This document shows, one piece after another, positions 6,850-15,635 of a stretch of 64,000 bases of DNA (position 1 is its first letter; every line of letters starts with the position of its first letter). The position numbers were made by a program, and so were the translations under genes. Source of the stretch: Novilysobacter_A longmucuonensis (GTDB taxonomy: Bacteria; Pseudomonadota; Gammaproteobacteria; Xanthomonadales; Xanthomonadaceae); the NCBI RefSeq assembly GCF_046600735.1, contig NZ_JBJMAW010000007.1:1-64000 (forward strand). Direction: 5' to 3'. The notes under the pieces were generated by a model. The model was not told the DNA's origin. It saw only the letters and a program-made list of their open reading frames with translations, and ran no database searches.

Positions 6850-9372
6850 TCAGAACGAGCCGCCGAAGGAGAACTGCAGGCGCTCGACCTCGTCCTCGTT
6901 GCCCTTGCGCAGTGGGTGCGCATAGCTGATCGTGATCGGGCCCATCGGCGAGCGCCACATCAGCGCGATGCCGGTGGAGGCGCGCAGTTCGCCGGCGTCG
7001 AAATTGTCGACCCCGTCGTACACGTTGCCGAAGTCCAAGAATGCCGACACGCGCGCAGCCGGCGTGTCGAGCAGGGTCGGGAAGATCATCTCGAACGAGC
7101 CGACCGTCTTGAGCGAACCGCCGACGGGCTGGCTGAAGGTGCTTTCGGCGAACGGCGCCTGGCGGGGACCCAGGGTGTTGTCCTGGAAGCCACGGACCGA
7201 GCGGGTGCCGCCGGCGTAGAAGTTCTCGAAGAACGGCAGGCCGTCCGCGGTGACGGTCTTGTTGTAGTCGGGCGAGTCGGGCAGGCACGGATCGGACGGC
7301 TCCGGTGACTGCGGGTTGGGATTGTCCTCGGTCCGCGGCGGTGGCGGGGTGTGGCAGATGTTGCGGGTGAATGTGTCGCCGTAGCTGTCGCCGTAGCCGA
7401 GCTCGGCGCGCGTATTGAGCACGAAGTGGCGCGACAGCGGCCAGAACTTGGAGAAGTTGTAGTTGAGCTTGAAGTACTCGACCGTAGAGCCCGGCAGGGT
7501 CGCTTCGAGCCAGATGCGCTGGAAGGTGCCGCGGGTCGGGGTCAGGGCATTGTTGAGGGTGTTGCGACCCCAGCCGATCTCGCCACGCCAGGCGTGGAAG
7601 GTGCGCTGCCCGACCGCATCAATGTAGTCGACGATCGGCTGCGGCGTCGCGCCCGGGAATGCAAAGATCTGGTTGCTGTCGATGCCGATCAGGCCCTGCA
7701 CCGTGTCGGTCTCGGTGATCGGCACGCCAAACACCATCTGGCCTGCACCGCTGGTGCTGGAGTATTGGGCGGCATTGAAGTCGGAGTTGTCGAACTCGCG
7801 CCACCACAGGTTGTAGCCCAGCGACACGCCGCTGTCGGTGAAGTACGGGTTGACGTACGAGAAGTCGTAACGCTGCAGGAAGTCATTGCGCTGCGCCTGC
7901 ACCGAGACGCGGTTGCCGCTGCCGAGGAAGTTGTCCTGCGACAGCTGGATCTGCGTGCTCAGGCCGCTCAGCTGCGAGAAACCAAGACCGAACACGAAGC
8001 TGCCCGACGTGGTCTCCTTGACGCTGAACACCACGTCGACCTCGTCATTGCTGCCTGGCACCGGCTGTGTCTCGACGTCGACCGCCTCGAAAAAGCCCAG
8101 CCCCTGCAGGCGGATCTTGGAACGGTCGATCGCCGCCTGCGAGTACCAGGCGCCTTCGAACTGGCGCATCTCGCGGCGCAGCACCTCGTCGGTGCTGCGG
8201 GTATTGCCCTTGAACACGACGCGGCGCACGTTGACCCGCGGGCCGGGCACCACCTGCATGTTGATGCCGACGGTCTTGTTCTCGCGGTCGATGTCGGGGA
8301 TCGGGTTGACCTGGGCGAAGGCGTGGCCGATGTTGCCCAACCGCGCGGTGATCGCATCGGCGCTGATCTCCAGCAGGCGGCGCGAGAAGATCTGCTCGGG
8401 CTGGACCAGCACCAGCTCCTCGATGCTCTGCTTGTCCAGCACGGTGTCGCCGCTGACCTGCACATCGGAGACCGTGTACTGGTCGCCTTCGCTCAGCCCG
8501 GCGGTGATGAACATGTCCTGGCGGTCGGGACTGATGGAGACTTGGGTGTTGTCGATGCTGAAGTCGACGTAGCCGCGATCGAGGTAGTAGTTGTTGAGCT
8601 TCTCCAGGTCGCCGGAGAGCTTCTCGCGCGAGTACTGGTCGTCGCTCCGGTACCAGCTCAGCCAGTTGCTTTCGCGCGATTCCCAGGTGTCCAGGATCGC
8701 TTCCTGCTCGTAGATTTCGTTGCCGATCAGGTTGATGTGGCGGATCTTGGCCGCCTTGCCCTCGTCGATCGCGATGGTGATGTCGACGCGGTTGCGGTCC
8801 AGTTGCCTGACGGTCGGTGCGATCTCGACGTTGTACTTGCCGCGGTTGTTGTACTGGCGCGTGAGTTCCTGGGTGACGCGGTCCAGCGCGAGGCGGTCGA
8901 AGGTGTTGCCTTCGGTCAAGCCAATCTCGTTGAGCCCGACCTGCAGGTCCTCGGTCTTGATGTCCTTGTTGCCGGTGAGGGTCAGCCGGTTGATCGCGGG
9001 GCGCTCGGTCACCGTGACCACGACGATGTCGCCCTGGCGGCCAATCTGCACGTCCTCGAAGAAGCCGGTGCCGTACAGCGCGCGGATCGCATCGCCTGCG
9101 CGTGCCAGGTCCATCGTGTCGCCACGCTGGATCGGCAGGTAGGTGAACACGGTGCCGGCGGCGATGCGCTGCAGGCCGTCGACTCGGATCTCCGACACGG
9201 TGAACGCATCCGGCGAGGTCGCCGCGGGCGCCGCGGGCGCAGGTGGGCTCAGCGAGAACGGATCGGCCGACTGTGCCATCGCGGGCAGCGCCGTGGCGGG
9301 TGCCAGTGCCGATGCGAGGGCGAGGACAAGCAGGCGGCGGGCCAGCAGGCGGCGAGGTGGGATTCGCGTCAT
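6850..9372 (-). CDS. bamA: outer membrane protein assembly factor BamA
   Basis: BamA is the core of the BAM complex that folds beta-barrel proteins into the outer membrane. From the second of two adjacent ATG codons (9372, five bases after GGAAG) it is 840 residues. It has a signal peptide ending ALPAMAQSA, five POTRA domains over the first half, and a C-terminal barrel with the loop-6 motif VRGF and a terminal Phe (FSFGGSF). Just before VRGF there is a Pro-rich insert with two Cys residues (CHTPPPP...DPCLP), predicted to be surface-exposed and possibly disulfide-linked. The gene lies 62 bases after rseP, as in many proteobacteria. Confidence 0.96.
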   Translation of the reverse strand: MTRIPPRRLLARRLLVLALASALAPATALPAMAQSADPFSLSPPAPAAPAATSPDAFTVSEIRVDGLQRIAAGTVFTYLPIQRGDTMDLARAGDAIRALYGTGFFEDVQIGRQGDIVVVTVTERPAINRLTLTGNKDIKTEDLQVGLNEIGLTEGNTFDRLALDRVTQELTRQYNNRGKYNVEIAPTVRQLDRNRVDITIAIDEGKAAKIRHINLIGNEIYEQEAILDTWESRESNWLSWYRSDDQYSREKLSGDLEKLNNYYLDRGYVDFSIDNTQVSISPDRQDMFITAGLSEGDQYTVSDVQVSGDTVLDKQSIEELVLVQPEQIFSRRLLEISADAITARLGNIGHAFAQVNPIPDIDRENKTVGINMQVVPGPRVNVRRVVFKGNTRSTDEVLRREMRQFEGAWYSQAAIDRSKIRLQGLGFFEAVDVETQPVPGSNDEVDVVFSVKETTSGSFVFGLGFSQLSGLSTQIQLSQDNFLGSGNRVSVQAQRNDFLQRYDFSYVNPYFTDSGVSLGYNLWWREFDNSDFNAAQYSSTSGAGQMVFGVPITETDTVQGLIGIDSNQIFAFPGATPQPIVDYIDAVGQRTFHAWRGEIGWGRNTLNNALTPTRGTFQRIWLEATLPGSTVEYFKLNYNFSKFWPLSRHFVLNTRAELGYGDSYGDTFTRNICHTPPPPRTEDNPNPQSPEPSDPCLPDSPDYNKTVTADGLPFFENFYAGGTRSVRGFQDNTLGPRQAPFAESTFSQPVGGSLKTVGSFEMIFPTLLDTPAARVSAFLDFGNVYDGVDNFDAGELRASTGIALMWRSPMGPITISYAHPLRKGNEDEVERLQFSFGGSF

Positions 9373-9434
9373 CATCACTTCCGATTGGGGAATGTCGGCG
9401 CCGGAAACGGCGCCGGGTGTTGCGGCGGCCGGCA

Positions 9435-10796
9435 TCAGCCGACCAGGTTGTTCACGATATCGTTGTAGAACGCCAGACCCATCAGGCCGGCGATCAGCGC
9501 CAGGCCCACGTATTGCCCCGCCGCCATGACGCGCTCGCTGACCGGGCTGCCCTTGACCAACTCGATAAGGTAATACAGCAGGTGTCCGCCGTCCAAGATC
9601 GGGATCGGCAGCAGGTTCAGGATGCCCAGGCTCAGTGACAGCAGGGCCAGCAGCGACAGGTACCACGCCGGCCCCTGGTCGGCATAGGCATTGGCGGCGC
9701 GCGCGATGGTGATCGGGCCGGCGACGGTGTTGCGCACCTCGACTCGGCCGGTGAAGGCACGGCCGACCATCGCGAACAGCTCGCCGGCCTGGTGAGTGGC
9801 CTCGCGCAGCGCCGCCGGCAACGCCTCGACCGGTCCGTAGCGCAGCAGCGCATCCATTCGCGGTGCCTCGATGCGCGCCGACACGATCCCGAGCGCCCAG
9901 TAGGCCTCGCCGTCCGCGCCCTGCGCGCGACGCGGCGTGGCCTGCAGCGCCAGCCGGGCGTCGCCGCGTTCGACCTCGATCATCGCGGGCTCGCCGCTGT
10001 CGCCCAGCGCCTGCACCAGCGGCCCGATCTGGTTCCAGGTGGCAACCGGCACGCCATCGATTGCGGTGATGCGGTCACCTTCGGCCAATACACCCCAGGC
10101 CGCGGTGTCCGGGGCGACGCGGCCGATCACCGGCGGTGCTTCCAGGTGCCGCGGTGCCAGGCCGATTGCCTGGATCGCGCGGCGCTCGTCGAAGTTAGCT
10201 GCCAGTCGGCTCAGTTCGAGGCGGCGGGTCCGGTGCTGGCCGCTGGCGTCGCGGACCTGCACCTGGACGTCGGCGTGGTCCAGCGCCGCCGGCAGCAGCG
10301 CCAGCTGCACCTCGCTCCAGGTCGGGGTGGCGCGCTCGCCTACCGCGAGGACGGTGTCGCCGCGCTGCAGGCCCGATTGCGCGGCGATGCCCTGAACGTC
10401 GCCCACGATCGGCGCGAAATCCGGCCGGCCGATCACGAACATGCCCCACAGCAGCGCCACGCACAGCAGCAGGTTCGCGGCCGGGCCGGCGCTGACGATC
10501 GCGATGCGCTGCCAAACCGATTTGCGGTTGAACGCCTGCGCGACCTCGGCCGGGGCGACGTTGCCCTCGCGCTCGTCGAGCATCTTGACGTAGCCGCCGA
10601 GCGGGATTGCGGCGATCACGTACTCGGTGCCGTCGCGCCCGCGCCGCAGCCACAGCGGCCGCCCGAACCCGACCGAGAACCGCAGCACCTTGACCCCGCA
10701 ACGCCGCGCGACCCAGAAGTGGCCGTATTCGTGGAACGTGACCAGCACGCCGAGGCTGACGATGAGCCACCAGATCGAGCCGAGAAGCTCACCCAT
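9435..10796 (-). CDS. rseP: site-2 intramembrane protease RseP
   Basis: RseP is an inner-membrane zinc metalloprotease that cleaves anti-sigma factors and remnant signal peptides within the membrane. The 453-residue protein has the zinc motif HEYGH in its first membrane helix, two periplasmic PDZ domains (around GLQRGDTVLAVGE and LAEGDRITAIDG) and the C-terminal zinc-ligand segment NLLPIPILDGGHL. Length matches the family. The window also holds two anti-sigma factors, FecR-like and RskA-like, that are conceivable substrates; this is inference. It lies between dxr and bamA. Confidence 0.96.
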   Translation of the reverse strand: MGELLGSIWWLIVSLGVLVTFHEYGHFWVARRCGVKVLRFSVGFGRPLWLRRGRDGTEYVIAAIPLGGYVKMLDEREGNVAPAEVAQAFNRKSVWQRIAIVSAGPAANLLLCVALLWGMFVIGRPDFAPIVGDVQGIAAQSGLQRGDTVLAVGERATPTWSEVQLALLPAALDHADVQVQVRDASGQHRTRRLELSRLAANFDERRAIQAIGLAPRHLEAPPVIGRVAPDTAAWGVLAEGDRITAIDGVPVATWNQIGPLVQALGDSGEPAMIEVERGDARLALQATPRRAQGADGEAYWALGIVSARIEAPRMDALLRYGPVEALPAALREATHQAGELFAMVGRAFTGRVEVRNTVAGPITIARAANAYADQGPAWYLSLLALLSLSLGILNLLPIPILDGGHLLYYLIELVKGSPVSERVMAAGQYVGLALIAGLMGLAFYNDIVNNLVG

Positions 10797-10856
10797 GAGT
10801 TTTGTCCGCTGCAGGTCTGTTCAATGGAAGGGTCATCATATCGGCCAAGGGGTGCC

Positions 10857-12104
10857 TCATCCGGGCGCGCCGGCGGACCGGCTCGTGGACTGGACTGCGC
10901 GCGCCACCAGCTGTTCAGCGTGGCGGCGCGCGCGCGCATCGGCCTCCTGCAACACGGCCAGTGAATCGGCCGGAGCGGCGGTCAGCGCGCTCAGGGTGGC
11001 TTCGAGCAGGTCCGGGATGGCCAGAAAGCCTATGCGCCGCTGAAGAAACGCTGAAACCACCACTTCATTGGCCGCATTGAGCATGGCTGGCACGGTGCCG
11101 CCGGCGGCCAGCGCCTCGAATGCCAGCCGCAGGCACGGGAAGGCCTCCAGATCGGGCGCCTCGAACTCCAGGCGGCCGCCCTCGGCGAGCAGGTCGAGCC
11201 CGCCCACGCCAGACGCAAGCCGCTCGGGCCAGCCGAAGCCGACCGCCAGCGCGGTGCGCATGTCGGGCAGGCCGAGTTGGGCGAGGGTGGAGCCGTCGAC
11301 GAACTCGACCAGCGAGTGCACCAGGCTCTGCGGATGCACCAGCACGCCGATGCGGCCGCGCTCCAGTCCGAACAGGTGATGGGCCTCGATCACCTCCAGG
11401 CCCTTGTTCATCAGCGTGGCCGAATCGACCGAGATCTTCGGCCCCATTGACCACTTCGGATGGGCGATGGCCTGCTCGGGGGTTACATCGGCCAGCTCGG
11501 CGCGGCGGCGGCCGCGGAACGGGCCGCCCGAGGCGGTCAGGGTGATGCGCGCCAGGCCGCGGTGCGCCGGCGCCGCCATTCCTCCCGCAGCCTGCGCTTG
11601 CGCAGCCGGCAGACACTGGAAGATTGCGTTGTGCTCGCTGTCGATCGGCACGATGGTCGCGCCGCCTTCGCGCGCGGCGGCCATCAGCAGTTCGCCGGCC
11701 AGCACCAGCGACTCCTTGTTGGCCAGCAGCAGGCGCTTGCCGGCGCGCGCGGCGGCCAAGGTCGAGCTCAGCCCGGCGGCGCCGACGATCGCGGCGACCA
11801 CGGTGTCACAGGCATCACCGGCGACCAGTGCCTCCAGTGCGTCGCCGCCGGCGTGCGGCTGGGTGTCCAAGCCGGCGGCATGCAGGCCATCGCGCAGCGC
11901 GGTGAAAGCCGACGCATCGGCGATCACCGCATGACGCGGCCGGTGCCGGCGGCACAGCTCGACCAGCGCGCCTACGTTGCGCCCGGCCGCGAGCACGCTC
12001 GCGCGCAGCCGCGCCGGGTGGCGCGCGATCACGTCCAGCGCCGAAGTGCCGATCGATCCGGTGGCGCCCAGTACCGCAACCTGGCGCAGATTGCCCGTGG
12101 ACAT
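10857..12104 (-). CDS. dxr: 1-deoxy-D-xylulose 5-phosphate reductoisomerase
   Basis: Dxr converts DXP to MEP with NADPH in the non-mevalonate isoprenoid pathway, which feeds the undecaprenyl phosphate made by the neighbouring uppS. The N-terminus has the nucleotide-binding VLGATGSIGTS; LANKESLV, PIDSEHNAIFQCL and GPKISVDSATLMNKGLEVIEA (here split: GPKISVDSATLMNK then GLEVIEA) carry metal- and substrate-binding residues. The length of 415 residues is slightly above the usual 400. A Gly-Ala-rich stretch near residue 185 and a Ser-Ala tail look lineage-specific. It begins two bases downstream of the cdsA stop. Confidence 0.97.
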   Translation of the reverse strand: MSTGNLRQVAVLGATGSIGTSALDVIARHPARLRASVLAAGRNVGALVELCRRHRPRHAVIADASAFTALRDGLHAAGLDTQPHAGGDALEALVAGDACDTVVAAIVGAAGLSSTLAAARAGKRLLLANKESLVLAGELLMAAAREGGATIVPIDSEHNAIFQCLPAAQAQAAGGMAAPAHRGLARITLTASGGPFRGRRRAELADVTPEQAIAHPKWSMGPKISVDSATLMNKGLEVIEAHHLFGLERGRIGVLVHPQSLVHSLVEFVDGSTLAQLGLPDMRTALAVGFGWPERLASGVGGLDLLAEGGRLEFEAPDLEAFPCLRLAFEALAAGGTVPAMLNAANEVVVSAFLQRRIGFLAIPDLLEATLSALTAAPADSLAVLQEADARARRHAEQLVARAVQSTSRSAGAPG

Positions 12105-12106
12105 GT

Positions 12107-12958
12107 TCAGAAGCCCAGCACGGCCTTGCCGAGTGCGAATGCCGGCAGTGCGGCGAGCAGGCCATCGATGCGGTCGAGGATGCCGCCGTGGCCAGGAATC
12201 AGGTGCCCGGAGTCCTTCACCCCGGCGTGCCGCTTGAGCAGGCTCTCCAGCAGGTCACCGACCACCGAGAACAACCCGGCCACCAGCGCGACCACGGCCA
12301 CCGCCGCCAACTGTGCAAGCTCCGCGCCGGCCACCAGGCCGAGCAGGACGCCGGCCACGACGGCCGCCGCCAGGCCACCGAGCAGGCCTTCGACTGTCTT
12401 GTTCGGGCTGATCGCCGGCGCCAGCTTGCGCTTGCCGAACCTGCGGCCGGCGAAGTAGGCCCCGGTGTCGGCCGCCCAGACCACCACCAGCGCGGCCAGC
12501 AGCCAATAGTGGCCGTTGGCCAGCTCGGCATGCGGTACCTCGGCGTGCAGCCAGGCCAGCGCACACCAGGCCGGGATCACGCTGAGCGTGCCGGCGGCGA
12601 GCTTGAATGCGCGCGCATGGGTCGCATGGTCGCGCGCGAAGCGCGGGAAGCGCAGCCACAGCAGCGCCAGTAGCCACCAGATCACGCCGATCATGCTGGC
12701 CAGTTGCAGCAGCACCAGGGTGAAGCCGGTGCTGGAGCGTGAACCCCAGACGATTGCCACCATCAGCGCCAGGTTGGCCACCAGCAGCACCATGCGGGCC
12801 AGTGCGTCGTCGATCTCGGCCAGCGCGAACCATTCCCACAGGCCGGCCAGGAACAGCAGCGCGGCCAGCGCGACCACCCATTGGGTCGGCAGGAACAGGA
12901 TACCGGCGATGGCCAGCGGGGCCATCACCAGGGCGGCCAGTGTGCGGGTTCGGGTCAT
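12107..12958 (-). CDS. cdsA: phosphatidate cytidylyltransferase
   Basis: CdsA makes CDP-diacylglycerol from phosphatidate and CTP for phospholipid synthesis at the inner membrane. The 283-residue product is hydrophobic with about eight predicted membrane helices. It carries the family signature near the C-terminus, with LLKRHAGVKDSG, PGHGGILDRIDG and its Lys-Asp and Asp-Arg-Asp residues. The ATG at 12958 overlaps the uppS stop as ATGA, which decides the start over an upstream in-frame extension that reads through uppS. Confidence 0.96.
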   Translation of the reverse strand: MTRTRTLAALVMAPLAIAGILFLPTQWVVALAALLFLAGLWEWFALAEIDDALARMVLLVANLALMVAIVWGSRSSTGFTLVLLQLASMIGVIWWLLALLWLRFPRFARDHATHARAFKLAAGTLSVIPAWCALAWLHAEVPHAELANGHYWLLAALVVVWAADTGAYFAGRRFGKRKLAPAISPNKTVEGLLGGLAAAVVAGVLLGLVAGAELAQLAAVAVVALVAGLFSVVGDLLESLLKRHAGVKDSGHLIPGHGGILDRIDGLLAALPAFALGKAVLGF

Positions 12959-13752
12959 TCGTTGTTCTCGTCGGGGTTCTTCCGGGGGCGGCGGTCCGAC
13001 GGGTCCGTCGTGCTGCTGGGGCGGGTGTCCGGCCCCGGGGCGGCGACCTGCGCGGCAGTCAGGCCAAACCGGCGCTGGCGACTGCCGAAATCGTCCAGGG
13101 CGCGCTGCAGTGTCGCCGCATCGAGTTCCGGCCACAACGTTTCGGTGAACCACAGCTCGGTGTAGGCCAGCTGCCACAGCAGGAAGTTGCTGATGCGGGT
13201 ATCGCCGCCGGTGCGGATGAACAGGTCCGGCGGCGGCAGTTCGGCCAGCGCCATGCGCGCGGCCAGCGCGGCCTCGTCGATGTCATCGGGAGCGAGCGTG
13301 CCGGCGGCGACCTCGCGCGCCAGCGACTTGGCCGCCTCGGCGATGTCCCAGCGTCCGCCGTAGCTCGCCGCGATGGTCAGGTGCAGACCGGTGTTGGCCA
13401 TGGTCTGCGCCTCGGCCGCGGCCATGCGCCGGGCGATCGCCTCGCCGAAGCGCCCGCGCTCGCCGATGAAGCGGATGCGCACGCCGCGACGGTGCAACTC
13501 CTCGACCTCGCGCTCGAGCGCGTTGAGGAACAGCTTCATCAGCGCGCCGACCTCGTCCTGGGGCCGGCCCCAGTTCTCGCTGGAGAAGGCGAACAGGGTC
13601 AGCGCCTCGATGCCGCGCTCCAGGCAGAAGTCGATGCAGACGTTGACCGCACGCGCGCCGGCGCGATGGCCGATAACCCGCGGTCGGCGGCGGCGTTCGG
13701 CCCAGCGGCCGTTGCCGTCCATGATGACGGCGAGGTGGCGCGGGACCGTCAT
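12955..13752 (-). CDS. uppS: undecaprenyl diphosphate synthase
   Basis: UppS condenses eight isopentenyl diphosphates onto farnesyl diphosphate to make the lipid carrier for cell-wall and LPS synthesis. The cis-prenyltransferase motifs are clear: HLAVIMDGNGRWA with the catalytic Asp, FAFSSENWGRP, and DLFIRTGGDTRISNFLLWQ. The ATG at 13752 places the conserved motif seven residues in. Upstream in-frame codons run into a GGGGACC heptamer array and are excluded. The C-terminus extends some 30 polar residues beyond the usual end (PSSTTDPSDRRPRKNP). Length is 265 residues. Confidence 0.95.
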   Translation of the reverse strand: MTVPRHLAVIMDGNGRWAERRRRPRVIGHRAGARAVNVCIDFCLERGIEALTLFAFSSENWGRPQDEVGALMKLFLNALEREVEELHRRGVRIRFIGERGRFGEAIARRMAAAEAQTMANTGLHLTIAASYGGRWDIAEAAKSLAREVAAGTLAPDDIDEAALAARMALAELPPPDLFIRTGGDTRISNFLLWQLAYTELWFTETLWPELDAATLQRALDDFGSRQRRFGLTAAQVAAPGPDTRPSSTTDPSDRRPRKNPDENNE

Positions 13753-13757
13753 GACAA

Positions 13758-13790
13758 CCGGGACTGGGGACCGGGGACCGGGGACCCGGA
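13758..13790 (-). repeat. heptanucleotide array upstream of uppS
   Basis: About four GGGGACC units on the plus strand end in CCCGGAAAGGCA. Read on the minus strand, the flank is TGCCTTTCCGGGTCC, nearly the same flank as at the lpxB arrays. It lies just outside the uppS reading frame, in the uppS ribosome-binding region. Confidence 0.85.
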
Positions 13791-13870
13791 AAGGCAAATG
13801 CGGACAAACCTCGGGCACGGGGCTTCGATAAACGGCAACCGATGTATTCCGCTAGTTGCGTCACCGCTTG

Positions 13871-13904
13871 CCCGGGACCCGGGTCCCGGGTCCCGGGTCC
13901 CGGC
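13871..13904. repeat. heptanucleotide array between frr and uppS
   Basis: Four to five units of CCGGGTC occur just downstream of the frr stop, in the frr-uppS gap. They belong to the same family as the arrays at 2991, 3135, 4346, 4426 and 13758. Confidence 0.85.
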
Positions 13905-13906
13905 CC

Positions 13907-14464
13907 TCATACCGCCATCAACTCCTGCTCCTTGGCCTTGACCACGTCGTCGACGTCCTTGATCGCGGCGTCGGTGAGCTTCTGGATCTCGTCCTCGCTG
14001 CGGCGCACGTCGTCCTCGGTGACCTGCTTTTCCTTCAGCAGTTCCTTGACCTGGTGGTTGGCGTCGCGGCGGATGTTGCGGATCGCGATCTTGGCGTCCT
14101 CGCCGCCGGCATGCACGTGCTTGGACAGCTCGCGGCGGCGCTCCTCGGTCAGCGCCGGCAGGTTAATGCGGATCACGGTGCCGGCGGTGTTGGGGGTCAG
14201 GCCGAGGTCGGAGTTGATGATGGCCTTCTCCACCGCCGAGACCATCTGCTTTTCCCACGGCGTGATCGTCAGCGAGCGTGCGTCCGACACCGCAACGCTG
14301 GCGACCTGGGTCAGCGGCATCTCGGAACCGTAGTAGTTGACCTTGAGGTGGTCGACCAGTGCGGTGGTGGCGCGACCGGTGCGCACCTTGGTGAGGTCTT
14401 GCCGAAAGGTCTCGACGCTTTTGGCCATGCGGGTCTGGGCGTCTTGCTTGATCTCGTTGAGCAT
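13907..14464 (-). CDS. frr: ribosome recycling factor
   Basis: RRF splits post-termination ribosomes with EF-G. The 185-residue sequence has the expected size and helical layout, with VRTGRATTALVDHL near the N-terminus and ALTEERRRELSKHV and AKIAIRNIRRDANHQVK towards the end. The ATG start is followed by LNEIKQDAQTRM, as in homologues. It follows pyrH by 49 bases, the standard order tsf-pyrH-frr, except that here tsf is displaced. Confidence 0.97.
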   Translation of the reverse strand: MLNEIKQDAQTRMAKSVETFRQDLTKVRTGRATTALVDHLKVNYYGSEMPLTQVASVAVSDARSLTITPWEKQMVSAVEKAIINSDLGLTPNTAGTVIRINLPALTEERRRELSKHVHAGGEDAKIAIRNIRRDANHQVKELLKEKQVTEDDVRRSEDEIQKLTDAAIKDVDDVVKAKEQELMAV

Positions 14465-14513
14465 CGCCGGCTCCGGTCCTGTGACGGTAATCGCGGGATT
14501 ATAGCGGGCGCGA

Positions 14514-15236
14514 CTAGCGCCGACCCTGCACCAGCGTGCCGATCTGTTCGCCGCGCAGGATCCTGAGCAGCTCGCCGGGCTGGCTCATGTCGAAGATGCG
14601 CAGCGGCAGGTCGCTGTCGCGCGCCAGTGCGAACGCGGCGGTGTCCATCACCTGCAGGTCGCGCGCGAGCACCTCGTCGTAGCTCAGCTTGTCGAAACGC
14701 ACCGCGTCGGCATGCTTCTTGGGGTCCTTGTCGTAGACGCCGTCGACCTTGGTGGCCTTGAGCAGCAGGTCGGCGCCGATCTCGATCGCCCGCAGCGCCG
14801 CGCCCGAGTCGGTGGTGAAGAACGGGCTGCCGACGCCGGCGGCGAAGATCACCAGCCGGCCCTTCTCCAGATGACGGATCGCGCGCCGGCGGATGTAGTC
14901 CTCGCAGACGTCGTTGATCTTGATCGCGCTCATCACCCGGGCCTTGGCACCGAGCTTTTCCAGCGCGTCCTGCATCGCCAGCGCGTTGATGACCGTGGCG
15001 AGCATGCCCATCTGGTCGCCGGTGACCCGGTCCATGCCGCCGGCGGCCAGGCCGGCGCCGCGGAAGATGTTGCCGCCGCCGATCACCAGTGCGACCTCGG
15101 CCCCGGCCTGCTGCGCCTCGATCACCTCGCGCGCCAGGCGCCCGCTCACCTTGGGATCGATTCCGTAGTCCTCATCGCCCATCAACGCCTCGCCGGACAG
15201 CTTCAACAGGACACGGCGATAGGCGAGCTGGGTCAT
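14514..15236 (-). CDS. pyrH: uridylate kinase
   Basis: PyrH phosphorylates UMP to UDP; the hexameric bacterial enzyme is regulated by GTP and UTP. The 240-residue protein shows RVLLKLSGEALMG, VALVIGGGNIFRG, the phosphate-binding FFTTDSGAALRA and LLKATKVDGVYDKDP. The ATG at 15236 has GGAGAT upstream and is chosen over an open N-terminal extension without conserved residues. It is the first gene of a long minus-strand series reaching rnhB, so its upstream region (15237 onward) should hold the promoter. Confidence 0.97.
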   Translation of the reverse strand: MTQLAYRRVLLKLSGEALMGDEDYGIDPKVSGRLAREVIEAQQAGAEVALVIGGGNIFRGAGLAAGGMDRVTGDQMGMLATVINALAMQDALEKLGAKARVMSAIKINDVCEDYIRRRAIRHLEKGRLVIFAAGVGSPFFTTDSGAALRAIEIGADLLLKATKVDGVYDKDPKKHADAVRFDKLSYDEVLARDLQVMDTAAFALARDSDLPLRIFDMSQPGELLRILRGEQIGTLVQGRR

Positions 15237-15635
15237 GGCGGATCTCCGGTTGGGCAAACCGGGTGATTCTAGCCGAGGTAGGGTGCGGGCCACGAATTGC
15301 GTTATGGCGGCATGGGACGCAACACCGCATCGACACCTGCGATCACCGCCGCATCGGCGCCGATGCGTGCCTCGGCGATGCGGGCGCCGCTCACCGCCGC
15401 GCCACCTGCGTGTTACAACGTCGGGCGCCGCTCGCCGCGACCGGAAGACCGGCACCGCCCCCGGGATCCTGCCCATCACGCCGCGGCCCAACCGACCGCA
15501 GCCGGCAGCGATGCACCCGGCGAGCGCCATTCCCGTGCTGAAGTGACCCCCGCAAGCCGTGCAATCGCCACCCCGCATCTCGCCAGACACGCAGCGCCAC
15601 GGCCGCGGTGGCTACCGCCGGTCGAGGGCCGGGGC
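15237..15635. other. 399-base divergent intergenic region
   Basis: The region lies between the divergent pyrH and the ECF sigma gene and must hold both promoters. A plus-strand frame is open through most of it, but the encoded residues (Ala/Pro/Arg-rich) look like GC-bias noise. I see no convincing -35/-10 pair and no repeat family member. Confidence 0.5.

Noticed and set aside
7351..9468. 705-residue plus-strand open frame opposite bamA
   Set aside because: Antisense shadow of bamA; no start signal and no family resemblance.
12955..13818. uppS start at 13818 instead of 13752
   Set aside because: The extra 22 residues are encoded by the GGGGACC repeat tract, while an ATG right before the conserved HLAVIMDGNG gives the standard N-terminus.
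15297..15635. N-terminal extension of the FecI-like sigma factor
   Set aside because: Residues upstream of the GTG at 15636 are Ala/Pro/Arg-rich without similarity to sigma factors, and the sigma-2 domain begins directly after the GTG.
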